Origin: Bradyrhizobium sp. WBAH42
GTDB lineage: Bacteria; Pseudomonadota; Alphaproteobacteria; Rhizobiales; Xanthobacteraceae
Length of the DNA stretch: 64,000 nt
Assembly: GCF_024585265.1 (NCBI RefSeq)
Contig: NZ_CP036533.1
Location: 3,295,001 to 3,359,000, forward strand
Reading direction: 5' to 3'
The notes under the pieces were generated by a model that ran no database searches, was not told the DNA's origin, and was given only the letters and a program-made list of their open reading frames with translations. Position 1 is the first letter of the stretch; each line of letters opens with the position of its first letter. Positions 1-7,592 of the stretch are shown here, in pieces. A program made the position numbers and the translations under genes.

Positions 1-619
1 AGCCGTAATCGGCCGTCTCCAGCGCGGCGCGGGCATTCTGCTCGACCAGCAGGATCGAAACGCCGAGATCGCGCAACGAGGCGATGGTGCGGAAGATCTC
101 GCGCACGATCAGCGGCGCAAGTCCGAGACTCGGCTCGTCCAGCATCAGCAGCTTCGGCCGCGCCATCAGCGCGCGTCCGAGCGCGAGCATCTGGCGTTCG
201 CCGCCGGACAGCGTGCCGGCCGCCTGGCGCTGCCGCTCCTTCAGCCGCGGGAAGCGGTCGTAGACCTCGTCGAGCGTCTTCTCGACGCCGGACCGGTCGC
301 GCAGGCTGTAGGAGCCCAGCAGGAGATTGTCGGCCACCGACATGTCGGAGAACAGCTCGCGCTTCTCCGGCACCAGGCACAATCTGCGCTCGACGCGGTC
401 CTCGACCGAGAGCTTGCCGATCTCGCTGCCCTGGAAGACCATGCGGCCTTTCGACGACAGCAGTCCGATTGCCGCCATCAGCAGCGTGGTCTTGCCTGCA
501 CCGTTCGGGCCGATCACGGTGACGATCTGCCCCTCTTCGACCGACAGCGAGACGTTGCGGACCGCTTCGACATTGTCGTAGCAGACCGTGACGTCGGACA
601 GGGAAAACATCGAGCTCAC
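1..619 (-). CDS. livF: Branched-chain amino acid type ABC transporter, second ATP-binding protein (LivF-like), partial
   Basis: Cytoplasmic ATPase subunit of a Liv/HAAT-type importer. About 206 residues are present and the C-terminus lies beyond the left edge. The translation shows the Walker A loop GPNGAGKTT near residue 40, the signature LSGGERQM, and Walker B LLMLDEP. The short Walker A to signature spacing and the V-P-E-K-R-E-L-F stretch after the Q-loop region are typical of LivF rather than LivG. I chose the GTG at 619 because GGAGG lies six bases upstream and the codon overlaps the stop of the livM-livG gene (GTGA); an ATG at 610 is the alternative. It is the last visible gene of a leftward transporter operon. 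The substrate cannot be read from sequence; neighbouring CoA-pathway genes point to an organic or aromatic acid. Confidence 0.93.
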   Translation of the reverse strand, partial: MSSMFSLSDVTVCYDNVEAVRNVSLSVEEGQIVTVIGPNGAGKTTLLMAAIGLLSSKGRMVFQGSEIGKLSVEDRVERRLCLVPEKRELFSDMSVADNLLLGSYSLRDRSGVEKTLDEVYDRFPRLKERQRQAAGTLSGGERQMLALGRALMARPKLLMLDEPSLGLAPLIVREIFRTIASLRDLGVSILLVEQNARAALETADYG

Positions 620-2385
620 GCGACGCCTCCAAGATATGCTTCCTGCACCCGCGCATCGCTGCGGATCGCGGCCGGCGCGCCCTCGCAGAGCTTCGAGCCG
701 AAATCCAGCACGACGATGCGATCGACCAGCGACATCACGAACTCCATGTCGTGCTCCACGATCAGGATGGTCAGGTGGTCCTCCCGCAGCGAGCGCAGCA
801 GTTCGGCCAGCCTGAGCTTCTCCTGGCGGCGCAGGCCCGCGGCCGGCTCGTCGAGCACCAGCAGGGTCGGATCCGCGGCGAGCGCCCGCGCGATCTCCAG
901 AATGCGTTGGTTTCCGAGCGGCAGATTGCCGGCGAGCTCGAACGGCTTGTCGCCGAGACCGACGCGTTCGAGCTGGAGCAACGCCTCGTGGCGGGCACTC
1001 GCTTCCTCGCGCCGGTTGAGGCGGAAGGCTCCGCCGAACAGGCCGGCGGCGGTGCGGCCATAGGTGCCGAGCATCACGTTCTCCAAAAGGCTCATGCGCG
1101 GCCGCAGCTTGACGTGCTGGAACGTGCGCGCGATCCCGGCCTTGGCGATGCGGGACTGAGCGTCATGCGTGATCGCGCGCCCGGCGAACACGATCTCGCC
1201 CTTGTTGACCCTGAGCGCACCGGTGAGGCAGTTGAACATCGTGCTCTTGCCGGCGCCGTTCGGGCCGATCACCGCGAGGATCTCACCCGCGCGGACCTCG
1301 AAGCTGACATTGTTGACGGCGACGAGGCCTCCGAACCGGCGCTCGGCACCATCGACCTTGAGGAGAAGCTCGCCCGGCTTGGGCTGGGAGCGGCGGGGCA
1401 GGGGCGGTGCGGGCGTCGGCCGCTCGCGCTTCAATTTCGGCAGGTAGCGTGCAAGATAGGGCACGATGCCTTGGCGCGCCCATTGCAGGAACAGGATGAA
1501 CAGCGCCGAGAACGCCACGATCTCGAGCTGCCCGGACGCACCCTTGGCGATCAAGGGCAGATAGTCCTGCACGCTGTTCTTCAGCAGGGTGACGATGGCG
1601 GCGCCGACGACGCCGCCGAGAAGGCTGCCTGCACCTCCGACCATCGACATCATCAGATATTCGATGCCCATGCCGGCATCGAATGGTCCCGGGCTGATGA
1701 ACCGGCTCATATGGGCGTACAGCCATCCCGAGAGCGAGGCCAGGAACGCCGCGGTCACGAACGTCACCAGCTTGATGCGGAAGGCGTTGATGCCGAGGCT
1801 TTCGACCAGCGTATTGCCGCCGCGCAGCGCGCGCATGGCGCGGCCGAGCCGGGAGTCCAGGAGATTGTAGCCGAGGAAGAGCACGACGGCGACGATGCCC
1901 CAGATCAGGAAATAGATCTGCGCACTGGAAACCAAAGCGAGCGATCCGAAGCTGATCGGCGGGATCGAGGAGATGCCGTTGAAGCGGCCGAGCCCGTCCA
2001 AATTGCCGAACAGGAAGCCGATCGCCAGACCCCAGGCCACGGTGCTGAGCGAGAGGAAGTGCCCCTGCAGGCGGAGGGTGACGAGGCCGAGAACGGTTGC
2101 GACGCTGCATGTGAGCGCCACGCCGAACAACAGGCCGAGCCAGGGCGAATGGCCGTTCAACGCGGAGACCCAGGCGGTCGCGTAGGCCGCGACGCCGACG
2201 AACGCCGCCTGTCCGAACGAGACGATGCCGCCGACCCCGGTCAGCAGCGCGAGCCCGATGGCGACCAGCGAATAGATGCCGATGTAGTTCATCAAGGTGA
2301 TGCTGAACGGGCTGAGGACGAAGGGAGCCGCAGCGAGGCCCAACACGGCCGCGATGGCGGCGATCCGAACGTGAAGGCGCGTCAT
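616..2385 (-). CDS. livMG: Fused LivM permease / LivG ATP-binding protein of a Liv-type ABC transporter
   Basis: One 589-residue protein joins two importer subunits that are often separate. The N-terminal ~330 residues are a LivM-type permease with about eight to nine hydrophobic segments and the family motif GIVSFGQAAFVG near residue 55. A basic, proline-rich linker follows, then a LivG-type ATPase with Walker A GPNGAGKS, the long LivG insertion, a degenerate signature (LPLGNQR) and Walker B LLVLDEP. The ATG at 2385 overlaps the livH stop (ATGA), so translation is probably coupled. The reading frame stays open upstream through livH in another frame, but that part shows no homology. Fused LivM-LivG proteins are known in rhizobia. 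The fusion tethers one ATPase to the membrane subunit. Confidence 0.93.
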   Translation of the reverse strand: MTRLHVRIAAIAAVLGLAAAPFVLSPFSITLMNYIGIYSLVAIGLALLTGVGGIVSFGQAAFVGVAAYATAWVSALNGHSPWLGLLFGVALTCSVATVLGLVTLRLQGHFLSLSTVAWGLAIGFLFGNLDGLGRFNGISSIPPISFGSLALVSSAQIYFLIWGIVAVVLFLGYNLLDSRLGRAMRALRGGNTLVESLGINAFRIKLVTFVTAAFLASLSGWLYAHMSRFISPGPFDAGMGIEYLMMSMVGGAGSLLGGVVGAAIVTLLKNSVQDYLPLIAKGASGQLEIVAFSALFILFLQWARQGIVPYLARYLPKLKRERPTPAPPLPRRSQPKPGELLLKVDGAERRFGGLVAVNNVSFEVRAGEILAVIGPNGAGKSTMFNCLTGALRVNKGEIVFAGRAITHDAQSRIAKAGIARTFQHVKLRPRMSLLENVMLGTYGRTAAGLFGGAFRLNRREEASARHEALLQLERVGLGDKPFELAGNLPLGNQRILEIARALAADPTLLVLDEPAAGLRRQEKLRLAELLRSLREDHLTILIVEHDMEFVMSLVDRIVVLDFGSKLCEGAPAAIRSDARVQEAYLGGVA

Positions 2386-3425
2386 TCCTCGATCTCCTCC
2401 TCGGAATGCAGCGATGCGAGCGATCGCCAGATCAGGATCGGGATCAGCAGCGAGAACACGATGACGTCCTTCAGCGCGCTGCTCTCGAACGATGCGAAGC
2501 TTTCCAGGATGCCGACGCCGACGGCGCCGATCGCAGCCCCCGGATAGCTGGTCATGCCGCCGACGATCGCACCGACGAACGCCTTGAGGCCGATCAGGAA
2601 GCCGGAATCGTAGAACACCGTGTTGACGGGAGCGATCAGGATGCCCGATACGCCGGCCATCAGCGAACCGAGCAGGTAAGCGATCGTGCCGGCGCGCGCC
2701 GGGCGGATTCCCATCAGCCGCGAGCCGGTCCGGTTCACGGCAGTGGCGCGAAGCGATTTGCCGACCAGCGTGAAGTCGAAAAAAAGATAGAGCAGGCCGC
2801 TGAAGACCAGTGCCGCAATCACGATCAGCATGGTCTGGCCCGAGATCAGGACGCCGGCGAATTCCATCGAGAGCGAGGTCAGCGGCTCGGTCCGGACGCC
2901 TTCGGGACCGAAGAACAGCAGACCCAGCCCGACGAGCGCAAAATGCAGCGCCACCGAGACCGTCAGCAGCAGCAGCACCGTGCCGTCCGCGATCGGGCGG
3001 AAAACGATGCGGTCGAGAAGCGGAGAGATCGGCGTGATCAGCATCAGCGCGAGCACCAGCCTGACGGCGAGGGGTGGGTCCATCCGCGTCGCCAGCCAAG
3101 CGCAACCGACCACCGCAAGGGGGAGCACCAGATAGAAGAGAAGCGCGCGCGGAGCGAGGCGGAGCTCGCCGGAGCGCGCCAGCGAAGCCATCTCGATCAG
3201 GGTCGCAAGGCAGGCCAGCACCACGACCAGCGCGCCCGTTCCGGGGAAGCGCTTTGCGTCGAGGGCCGCGAGCGTCAGCGCAGTGAAGGCCGCAATGTCG
3301 CCGAAGGGGATGAACACGACCCGCGTCACCGTGAATATGAGGACGGTGCCGATCGCCACCAGCGCATAGATGGCGCCGGTGGCGATGCCGTCGATCGCAA
3401 GAATGGCTGCGATATCGCTCGTCAT
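2382..3425 (-). CDS. livH: Liv-type ABC transporter permease (LivH-like)
   Basis: Inner-membrane permease of 347 residues with about eight hydrophobic segments. It begins with the LivH-type motif DGIATGAIYALVAIG and a loop around residues 225-245 (KSLRATAVNRTGSRLMGI) that resembles the cytoplasmic coupling loop K-A-x-R-A-x-A-x-N. The length is somewhat greater than the usual 290-300; an extra hydrophobic stretch is inserted around residues 60-130. It lies 37 bases downstream of the binding-protein gene and overlaps livMG by four bases, so binding protein, livH, livMG and livF form one leftward operon. Confidence 0.92.
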   Translation of the reverse strand: MTSDIAAILAIDGIATGAIYALVAIGTVLIFTVTRVVFIPFGDIAAFTALTLAALDAKRFPGTGALVVVLACLATLIEMASLARSGELRLAPRALLFYLVLPLAVVGCAWLATRMDPPLAVRLVLALMLITPISPLLDRIVFRPIADGTVLLLLTVSVALHFALVGLGLLFFGPEGVRTEPLTSLSMEFAGVLISGQTMLIVIAALVFSGLLYLFFDFTLVGKSLRATAVNRTGSRLMGIRPARAGTIAYLLGSLMAGVSGILIAPVNTVFYDSGFLIGLKAFVGAIVGGMTSYPGAAIGAVGVGILESFASFESSALKDVIVFSLLIPILIWRSLASLHSEEEIEE

Positions 3426-3462
3426 TGAGCCGCTGTTCCCCCGTTGATGGCCGATCGTTTTC

Positions 3463-4611
3463 TTACGGCACGTACTTCCAGGTGCCGCCGGTCAGCCGGA
3501 CGACGACGAGGGAGCGCTCGTCGACGCCGGTCGCGGCGCCTTGCTTGAAATTGTAGACGGCATGCACCCCCGGCAGCTCCTTGGTGCTGAGGATGGCATC
3601 CCGGAGTGCGGCGCGGAACTCGATCGTCCCCGGCTTTGCCGACTTGAGCGCGCGCTCGGCCGCGTTGGCGAAGATCAGCCAGGCGTCGAAGGAGTAAGCC
3701 GAGAAGCCGTCGGTGGTCGGAATGTTGTGGGTCTTCTGGTAGACGCTGCGGAAATCCAGCGCGATCTTCTTGGCAAAATGCTCATCGGGTAGCTGTTCGG
3801 CGACGATCACGGGCCCCGCCGAGACCTGAATCCCCTCGGCCGCCTTGCCGCCCACGTTGACGAAATCCGGATTGACCAGTGCCACCGTGCCGTAGGTATT
3901 TCCTTTGAAGCCGCGCTCGGCAAGGCTGAGCAGAGGCAGTGCGCCTTGCGTGCCGGAGCCGCCGTCGAGCACGGCGTCGGGCCGAGCGGCCATGACCTTG
4001 AGGATCTGCGCGGTGACGGAGGTGTCGGTGCGGGCATAGCGTTCGTTGGTCTGGATCTTGATGCCGTCGGCCGATTCCGCCGCCTTGGCGCCGTTGTAGA
4101 CGAGGTCGCCCCACGCATCCGAGAAGCCGATATAGCCGATGTTCTTCATGCCATCGCGCTTCATGCGATCGGCGATGATCTTGACGAGCAGTGACGCTGG
4201 CTGCGGCACCGAGACCACCCATTGCTCCGGCGTGTCGGGCAGCTTGACGATCGGTGAGACCGCGATCATCGGCACCTTCAGTTCGCTTGCGACGGCCGCC
4301 ATCGCGATCGTCGAGGGCGCCGTTGCGGTGCCGATCAGCAGGTCGACCTTCTCCTCCTCCACGAGCTTGCGCGCGTTGCGCGTCGCCGCCGAGGGATCGG
4401 ACCCGTCGTCGAGCTGGATCAGGCGGACGGTCTCGCCATTGACCGATTTCTTGTACTCGTAGGCGGCATTGATGCCGCGCCCATAGGGGATGCCGATCGA
4501 GGAGCCGTTGCCGCTCAACGAGGTGACGAAGCCGATGGTGATGTCGGCCCGCGCCGCCGGCGCGACGGTGATTCCAACTGCAACTGCCACTAAGGCCAGG
4601 GTCTTGCGCAT
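3463..4611 (-). CDS. Liv/HAAT-type ABC transporter periplasmic substrate-binding protein
   Basis: Periplasmic binding protein of 382 residues. The ATG at 4611 is preceded by AGGAGAAG and gives a clear signal peptide ending in ARA before DITIGFVTSLSG, the usual start of a Peripla_BP_6 (type I) fold. An in-frame upstream extension to 4752 is basic and lacks homology, so I rejected it. The protein is first in the leftward transporter operon. It is closely similar along its whole length to the second binding protein at 9704-10861 (shared blocks include VRLIQLDD, ARNARKL, VPMIAVSPI, ERYAR and PVI.AEQLP), so one permease may serve two receptors. Ligand unknown. Confidence 0.92.
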   Translation of the reverse strand: MRKTLALVAVAVGITVAPAARADITIGFVTSLSGNGSSIGIPYGRGINAAYEYKKSVNGETVRLIQLDDGSDPSAATRNARKLVEEEKVDLLIGTATAPSTIAMAAVASELKVPMIAVSPIVKLPDTPEQWVVSVPQPASLLVKIIADRMKRDGMKNIGYIGFSDAWGDLVYNGAKAAESADGIKIQTNERYARTDTSVTAQILKVMAARPDAVLDGGSGTQGALPLLSLAERGFKGNTYGTVALVNPDFVNVGGKAAEGIQVSAGPVIVAEQLPDEHFAKKIALDFRSVYQKTHNIPTTDGFSAYSFDAWLIFANAAERALKSAKPGTIEFRAALRDAILSTKELPGVHAVYNFKQGAATGVDERSLVVVRLTGGTWKYVP

Positions 4612-4904
4612 TGCCTTCTCCTGCTTTGATACGCGTGCGAATGACGGGAAGCCGCCGGACCTCAATCGGGACTGACGGCAATCGGAAGCGCTATTGCGGC
4701 GCCGGAGGTCGGCGCGAATATGAAGACTTCGCCTGGTTGGCGGCGGCGTCATGCCACTGCCTGTGGACGGAGGAGCACGCCGCCGCGCAGCCCTGCACAG
4801 GACATTGCCGCCCGTCGTTCAGCTCGGAAGACTGCCCACACGATCGAGTCGCTCAAGAGCGGTGTCCTGCAACATCATCGTTACGCCGCCAGAGCGGCAG
4901 GAAT

Positions 4905-4922
4905 TAGTTAAAGCCTAAAGTA
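4905..4922. promoter_or_regulatory. Candidate MarR operator A (TAGTT-N8-AAGTA)
   Basis: Imperfect inverted repeat TAGTT-aaagccta-AAGTA, one base off a perfect TAGTT/AACTA dyad. It lies 294 bases upstream of the binding-protein start and 225 bases upstream of the racemase-like gene. The same motif occurs at 5098, 13106 and 13263, all within this cluster's intergenic regions. Confidence 0.45.
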
Positions 4923-5097
4923 TATCCGGCGAGCCCGTCAACAGCGCCTGACGGCTCTCTGCAAAAAAATGCTGATGCATACAATTCCGGCAGTTGGCGG
5001 CGGATTCTTGGGCGTCGCGAATGACAAAATCGGCAGTGGCGGCTGCGGCGTGCCAGCTCGCCTCCTTGGGTGCGCCGCACACATTTGACGCGCAAAT

Positions 5098-5115
5098 TAG
5101 TTTGTGATTGAAATA
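5098..5115. promoter_or_regulatory. Candidate MarR operator B (TAGTT-N8-AAATA)
   Basis: Inverted repeat TAGTT-tgtgattg-AAATA, 31 bases upstream of the ATG at 5147, where a repressor would cover the promoter or transcription start of the rightward catabolic operon. It has the same half-sites as site D upstream of the acyl-CoA dehydrogenase gene and also shares several spacer bases (TTGAAATA at the right end). Confidence 0.5.
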
Positions 5116-5146
5116 TTAGGGCCGGCGGTCCGGTGAGGAAGAGACG

Positions 5147-5929
5147 ATGCGCATCTTCTGGCAGAGCTTCGTTGATGCGAGCGTGAACGCGCCTTACATG
5201 GCGCGGCTGTCGGAGTATCTCAACAGCATCGCGGCATCGGGCACGACGGTCCATGTCGAAGGCATATCACCGCCGGATCGCGAATTTGGCCGGCTCGCCG
5301 AATTGCGCTGCGCCGTTCAGGCCATCGACAACGGCATCGCAGCGGAAGAGCAGGGCTTCGATGCATTCGTCATGGGCCACTTCCAGGATCCCGGTCTGTA
5401 CGAGCTGCGCGCAACGCTCGATATTCCCGTGATCGGAGCCGGCGAGGCGACGCTGCTTGCTGCCTCGCAGCTTGGTCGGCGGCTCGGCCTCGTCACGCTC
5501 GATCCCGTTTTCGAGGTCTGGCACTATGAGCAGGCCGAACGTTACGGCCTCGGCGGTCGCGTCGTTCACGTCACGGGCCTCGGCTGCAAGCCCGAGGATT
5601 TCGCAGATGCCTTCGCCGGCGATCAAGCCGCGCATGCCCGCATGATCGAGGATTTCGTCGCCTGCGCGTTGCCGCTCGTCGAGCGCGGTGCCGACGTCGT
5701 GATACCTGCCGGCGTGCTGCCGGGCCTGTTGATCGGGCGGGAGCACGGTCTCAAGGTCGGGCACGCCCCGGTGGTCAACTGCGCGGCGGTGGCGCTGAAG
5801 AGCGCCGAGATGTGGGTGCAGCTCAGGCGCCTCAACGGAACCGAGCCGAGCCGGGGTCCGAGCTTCAGGCGCGCCAGCGCGCTTGCCCGCGACGATTTCC
5901 GCGCGCTGCTCTCGCGTAACCGACGTTAG
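5147..5929 (+). CDS. Asp/Glu/hydantoin racemase family protein lacking the usual catalytic cysteines
   Basis: Cytoplasmic protein of 260 residues, start supported by GAGGAAG before the ATG. The fold signature is clear: an N-terminal strand MRIFWQSF, the block FQDPGL near residue 80, IPVIGAGEA, and a C-terminal GADVVIP strand. In hydantoin and aspartate/glutamate racemases the first catalytic cysteine sits just before F-x-D-P-G-L and the second in a G-C motif after the V-I strand. Here the first position is His78 and the second region reads P-A-G-V (residues 187-190), so both thiols are absent. It is therefore unlikely to be a two-base racemase; related cysteine-variant members include decarboxylases and isomerases. 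It is the first gene of the rightward operon. Confidence 0.82.
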   Translation: MRIFWQSFVDASVNAPYMARLSEYLNSIAASGTTVHVEGISPPDREFGRLAELRCAVQAIDNGIAAEEQGFDAFVMGHFQDPGLYELRATLDIPVIGAGEATLLAASQLGRRLGLVTLDPVFEVWHYEQAERYGLGGRVVHVTGLGCKPEDFADAFAGDQAAHARMIEDFVACALPLVERGADVVIPAGVLPGLLIGREHGLKVGHAPVVNCAAVALKSAEMWVQLRRLNGTEPSRGPSFRRASALARDDFRALLSRNRR

Positions 5930-5959
5930 AGCCAGCTAGCGCGTTTGGAGAAGACCAAC

Positions 5960-6388
5960 ATGATGACGCCCGAGAAGATCCTGTACGACACCCAAGTCAC
6001 GGCGACCGGCGGCCGCGACGGCAAGGCCGCGAGCGCGGATGGCCTGCTGTCGGTGTCGCTGTCGGTGCCGAAATCACTCGGCGGCCCCGGCGGCGAGGGT
6101 ACCAATCCGGAGCAGCTTTTTGCGGCGGGTTATGCCGCCTGTTTCCTCGGTGCGGTCAAACTCGTGGCGCGCACCAGGAAGGTGGTGCCGTCTGCGGAGC
6201 CCTCGGTCACGGCGAAGGTGGCGATGGGACCAGTGCCCGTCGGATACGCGCTGGCCGTCGAATTGAAGGTCGATCTGCCCGGCGTGGAGCGATCGGTGGC
6301 GGAAGCCGTCGTTGCCGGCGCGCACGAACGCTGCCCCTATTCGAACGCAACACGCGGCAATATCGACGTGAAGCTGACGGTGATCTGA
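5960..6388 (+). CDS. ohr: Organic hydroperoxide resistance protein (Ohr, OsmC/Ohr family)
   Basis: Thiol peroxidase of 142 residues that reduces organic hydroperoxides, usually with lipoylated protein as reductant. The two redox cysteines are present: Cys61 in AACFLGA and Cys125 in HERCPYSNATRGN; Arg19 and Glu51 match the conserved active-site Arg and Glu. I place the start at the ATG at 5960 (GGAG at 5947-5950); a TTG at 5945 would add five residues. It sits inside the catabolic operon, 30 bases after the racemase homologue. In known systems ohr is controlled by the MarR-family regulator OhrR; whether the marR gene of this cluster senses peroxides cannot be told. Confidence 0.92.
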   Translation: MMTPEKILYDTQVTATGGRDGKAASADGLLSVSLSVPKSLGGPGGEGTNPEQLFAAGYAACFLGAVKLVARTRKVVPSAEPSVTAKVAMGPVPVGYALAVELKVDLPGVERSVAEAVVAGAHERCPYSNATRGNIDVKLTVI

Positions 6389-6413
6389 GGCGAATGGACA
6401 AGGCGGACGATCG

Positions 6414-7592
6414 TTGACGCTCTCGCTTCGCACACCCTACGACGGCATCGTGATGGCGGCCCCCGTCACGATACCCTATGTGCGCTATTCGATCGACAGC
6501 GCTCAATGGTGGATCGGCCGCGCCTTGAGCGCACTCGTTGCGCAAGCGGGCATCAGGGCTTCGGAGATCGACGGATTATGCGTCTCCAGCTTCACCTTGG
6601 GGACGGACAGCGGGGTCGGCCTGACGCAGCATTTCGGACTGTGCGTGCGATGGCTCGACACGATTCCGCTCGGCGGCGCCAGCGCCATCGCGGCGGTGCG
6701 AAAGGCGGCCCGCGCGGTTCAGGCGCGCGATGCCGACATCGTGGCGTGCGTCGCCGGCGATACCAACCACGTCGATTCCTTCCGCTTGACGCTCGAGAAT
6801 TTCTCCCGCTTCAACCAGGATGCGGTCTATCCTTACGGCGCGGGCGGCGCGAATTCGAGCTTCGCTCTCATCGCCCGCAACTACATGCGGACCTTCGGAG
6901 TTAGCCGTGAGGACGTCGGCAGGATCGCGGTTGCCCAGCGCACGAACGCCTTGCGCAATCCGCACGCGCTGATGAAGTCGGCGCTGTCGATCGAGCAGTA
7001 CCTCGCGGCGCGCCCCATTTCCGATCCCATTCATCTGTTCGACTGCGTGATGCCTTGTGCCGGCGCCGAGGCATTCCTCGTGATGCGGGAGGACACCGCC
7101 GCTTCGCTGCGACTACCCGCGGCAAAACTGCTGTCGACGATCGAGCGGCACAATGCCTTTGCCGATGATCCGATGCAGGTTCGTGGCGGCTGGGCGATGG
7201 ACGTCGGTGAGCTCTATGCGATGGCCGGCGTCAAGCCCGACGATCTCGACATCGTCCAGACCTACGACGACTATCCCGTCATCTCGATGATGCAGTTCGA
7301 GGATCTCGGCTTTTGCGAGAAGGGCGAGGGGGCCGAGTTCGTCCGCCAGCACGATCTCACCATCGACGGTGACTTTCCGCACAACACCTCCGGCGGGCAA
7401 CTCTCGGTCGGGCAGGCCGGCGCAGCCGGCGCCTATCTCGGTCTCGTCGAAGGGCTGCGGCAGGTCCTGGGAATTGCAGGTCCGACTCAGGTCAGGGATG
7501 CGAGCCTCGGCCTGGCGTCCGGCTTCGGTATGATCAATTATGACCGCGGACTTACCTCCGGTGCCGCGATCTTTGCCGGGCCTTCGCGATGA
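6414..7592 (+). CDS. Thiolase-superfamily protein (SCP2/lipid-transfer thiolase-like)
   Basis: Protein of 392 residues from a TTG at 6414; an in-frame ATG at 6453 is another possible start. The C-terminal thiolase block FPHNTSGGQLSVGQAGAAG is clear, as are the N-terminal G-L-C-V and D-I-V-A-C-V-A-G-D strands. In degradative thiolases a nucleophilic cysteine lies in the helix preceded by V-x-x-A-C-x-S-G; the matching stretch here is PLGGASAIAAV, without cysteine. The SCP2-thiolase-like branch, often found beside DUF35 proteins, shows the same loss and may work as a retro-aldolase or carrier partner. The stop overlaps the start of the DUF35-SDR gene (ATGA), consistent with a complex between the two products. 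Confidence 0.85.
   Translation: MTLSLRTPYDGIVMAAPVTIPYVRYSIDSAQWWIGRALSALVAQAGIRASEIDGLCVSSFTLGTDSGVGLTQHFGLCVRWLDTIPLGGASAIAAVRKAARAVQARDADIVACVAGDTNHVDSFRLTLENFSRFNQDAVYPYGAGGANSSFALIARNYMRTFGVSREDVGRIAVAQRTNALRNPHALMKSALSIEQYLAARPISDPIHLFDCVMPCAGAEAFLVMREDTAASLRLPAAKLLSTIERHNAFADDPMQVRGGWAMDVGELYAMAGVKPDDLDIVQTYDDYPVISMMQFEDLGFCEKGEGAEFVRQHDLTIDGDFPHNTSGGQLSVGQAGAAGAYLGLVEGLRQVLGIAGPTQVRDASLGLASGFGMINYDRGLTSGAAIFAGPSR

Larger units (their letters stand above)
4612..5146. promoter_or_regulatory. Divergent intergenic region between the transporter operon and the catabolic operon
   Basis: This 535-base stretch has no convincing gene: the overlapping reading frames have poor codon use and no recognisable motifs. 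It must hold the promoters for the leftward binding protein/liv operon and the rightward operon that starts at 5147. Its AT-rich middle (about 4900-5120) carries two copies of the TAGTT-N8-AANTA motif listed separately. Confidence 0.6.

Noticed and set aside
751..2547. 598-residue plus-strand open frame across the liv genes
   Set aside because: Exact antisense shadow of the livMG gene; His/Arg/Gln-rich product with no motif. The minus-strand frame carries the transporter motifs.
2406..3428. 340-residue plus-strand open frame
   Set aside because: Antisense shadow of livH.
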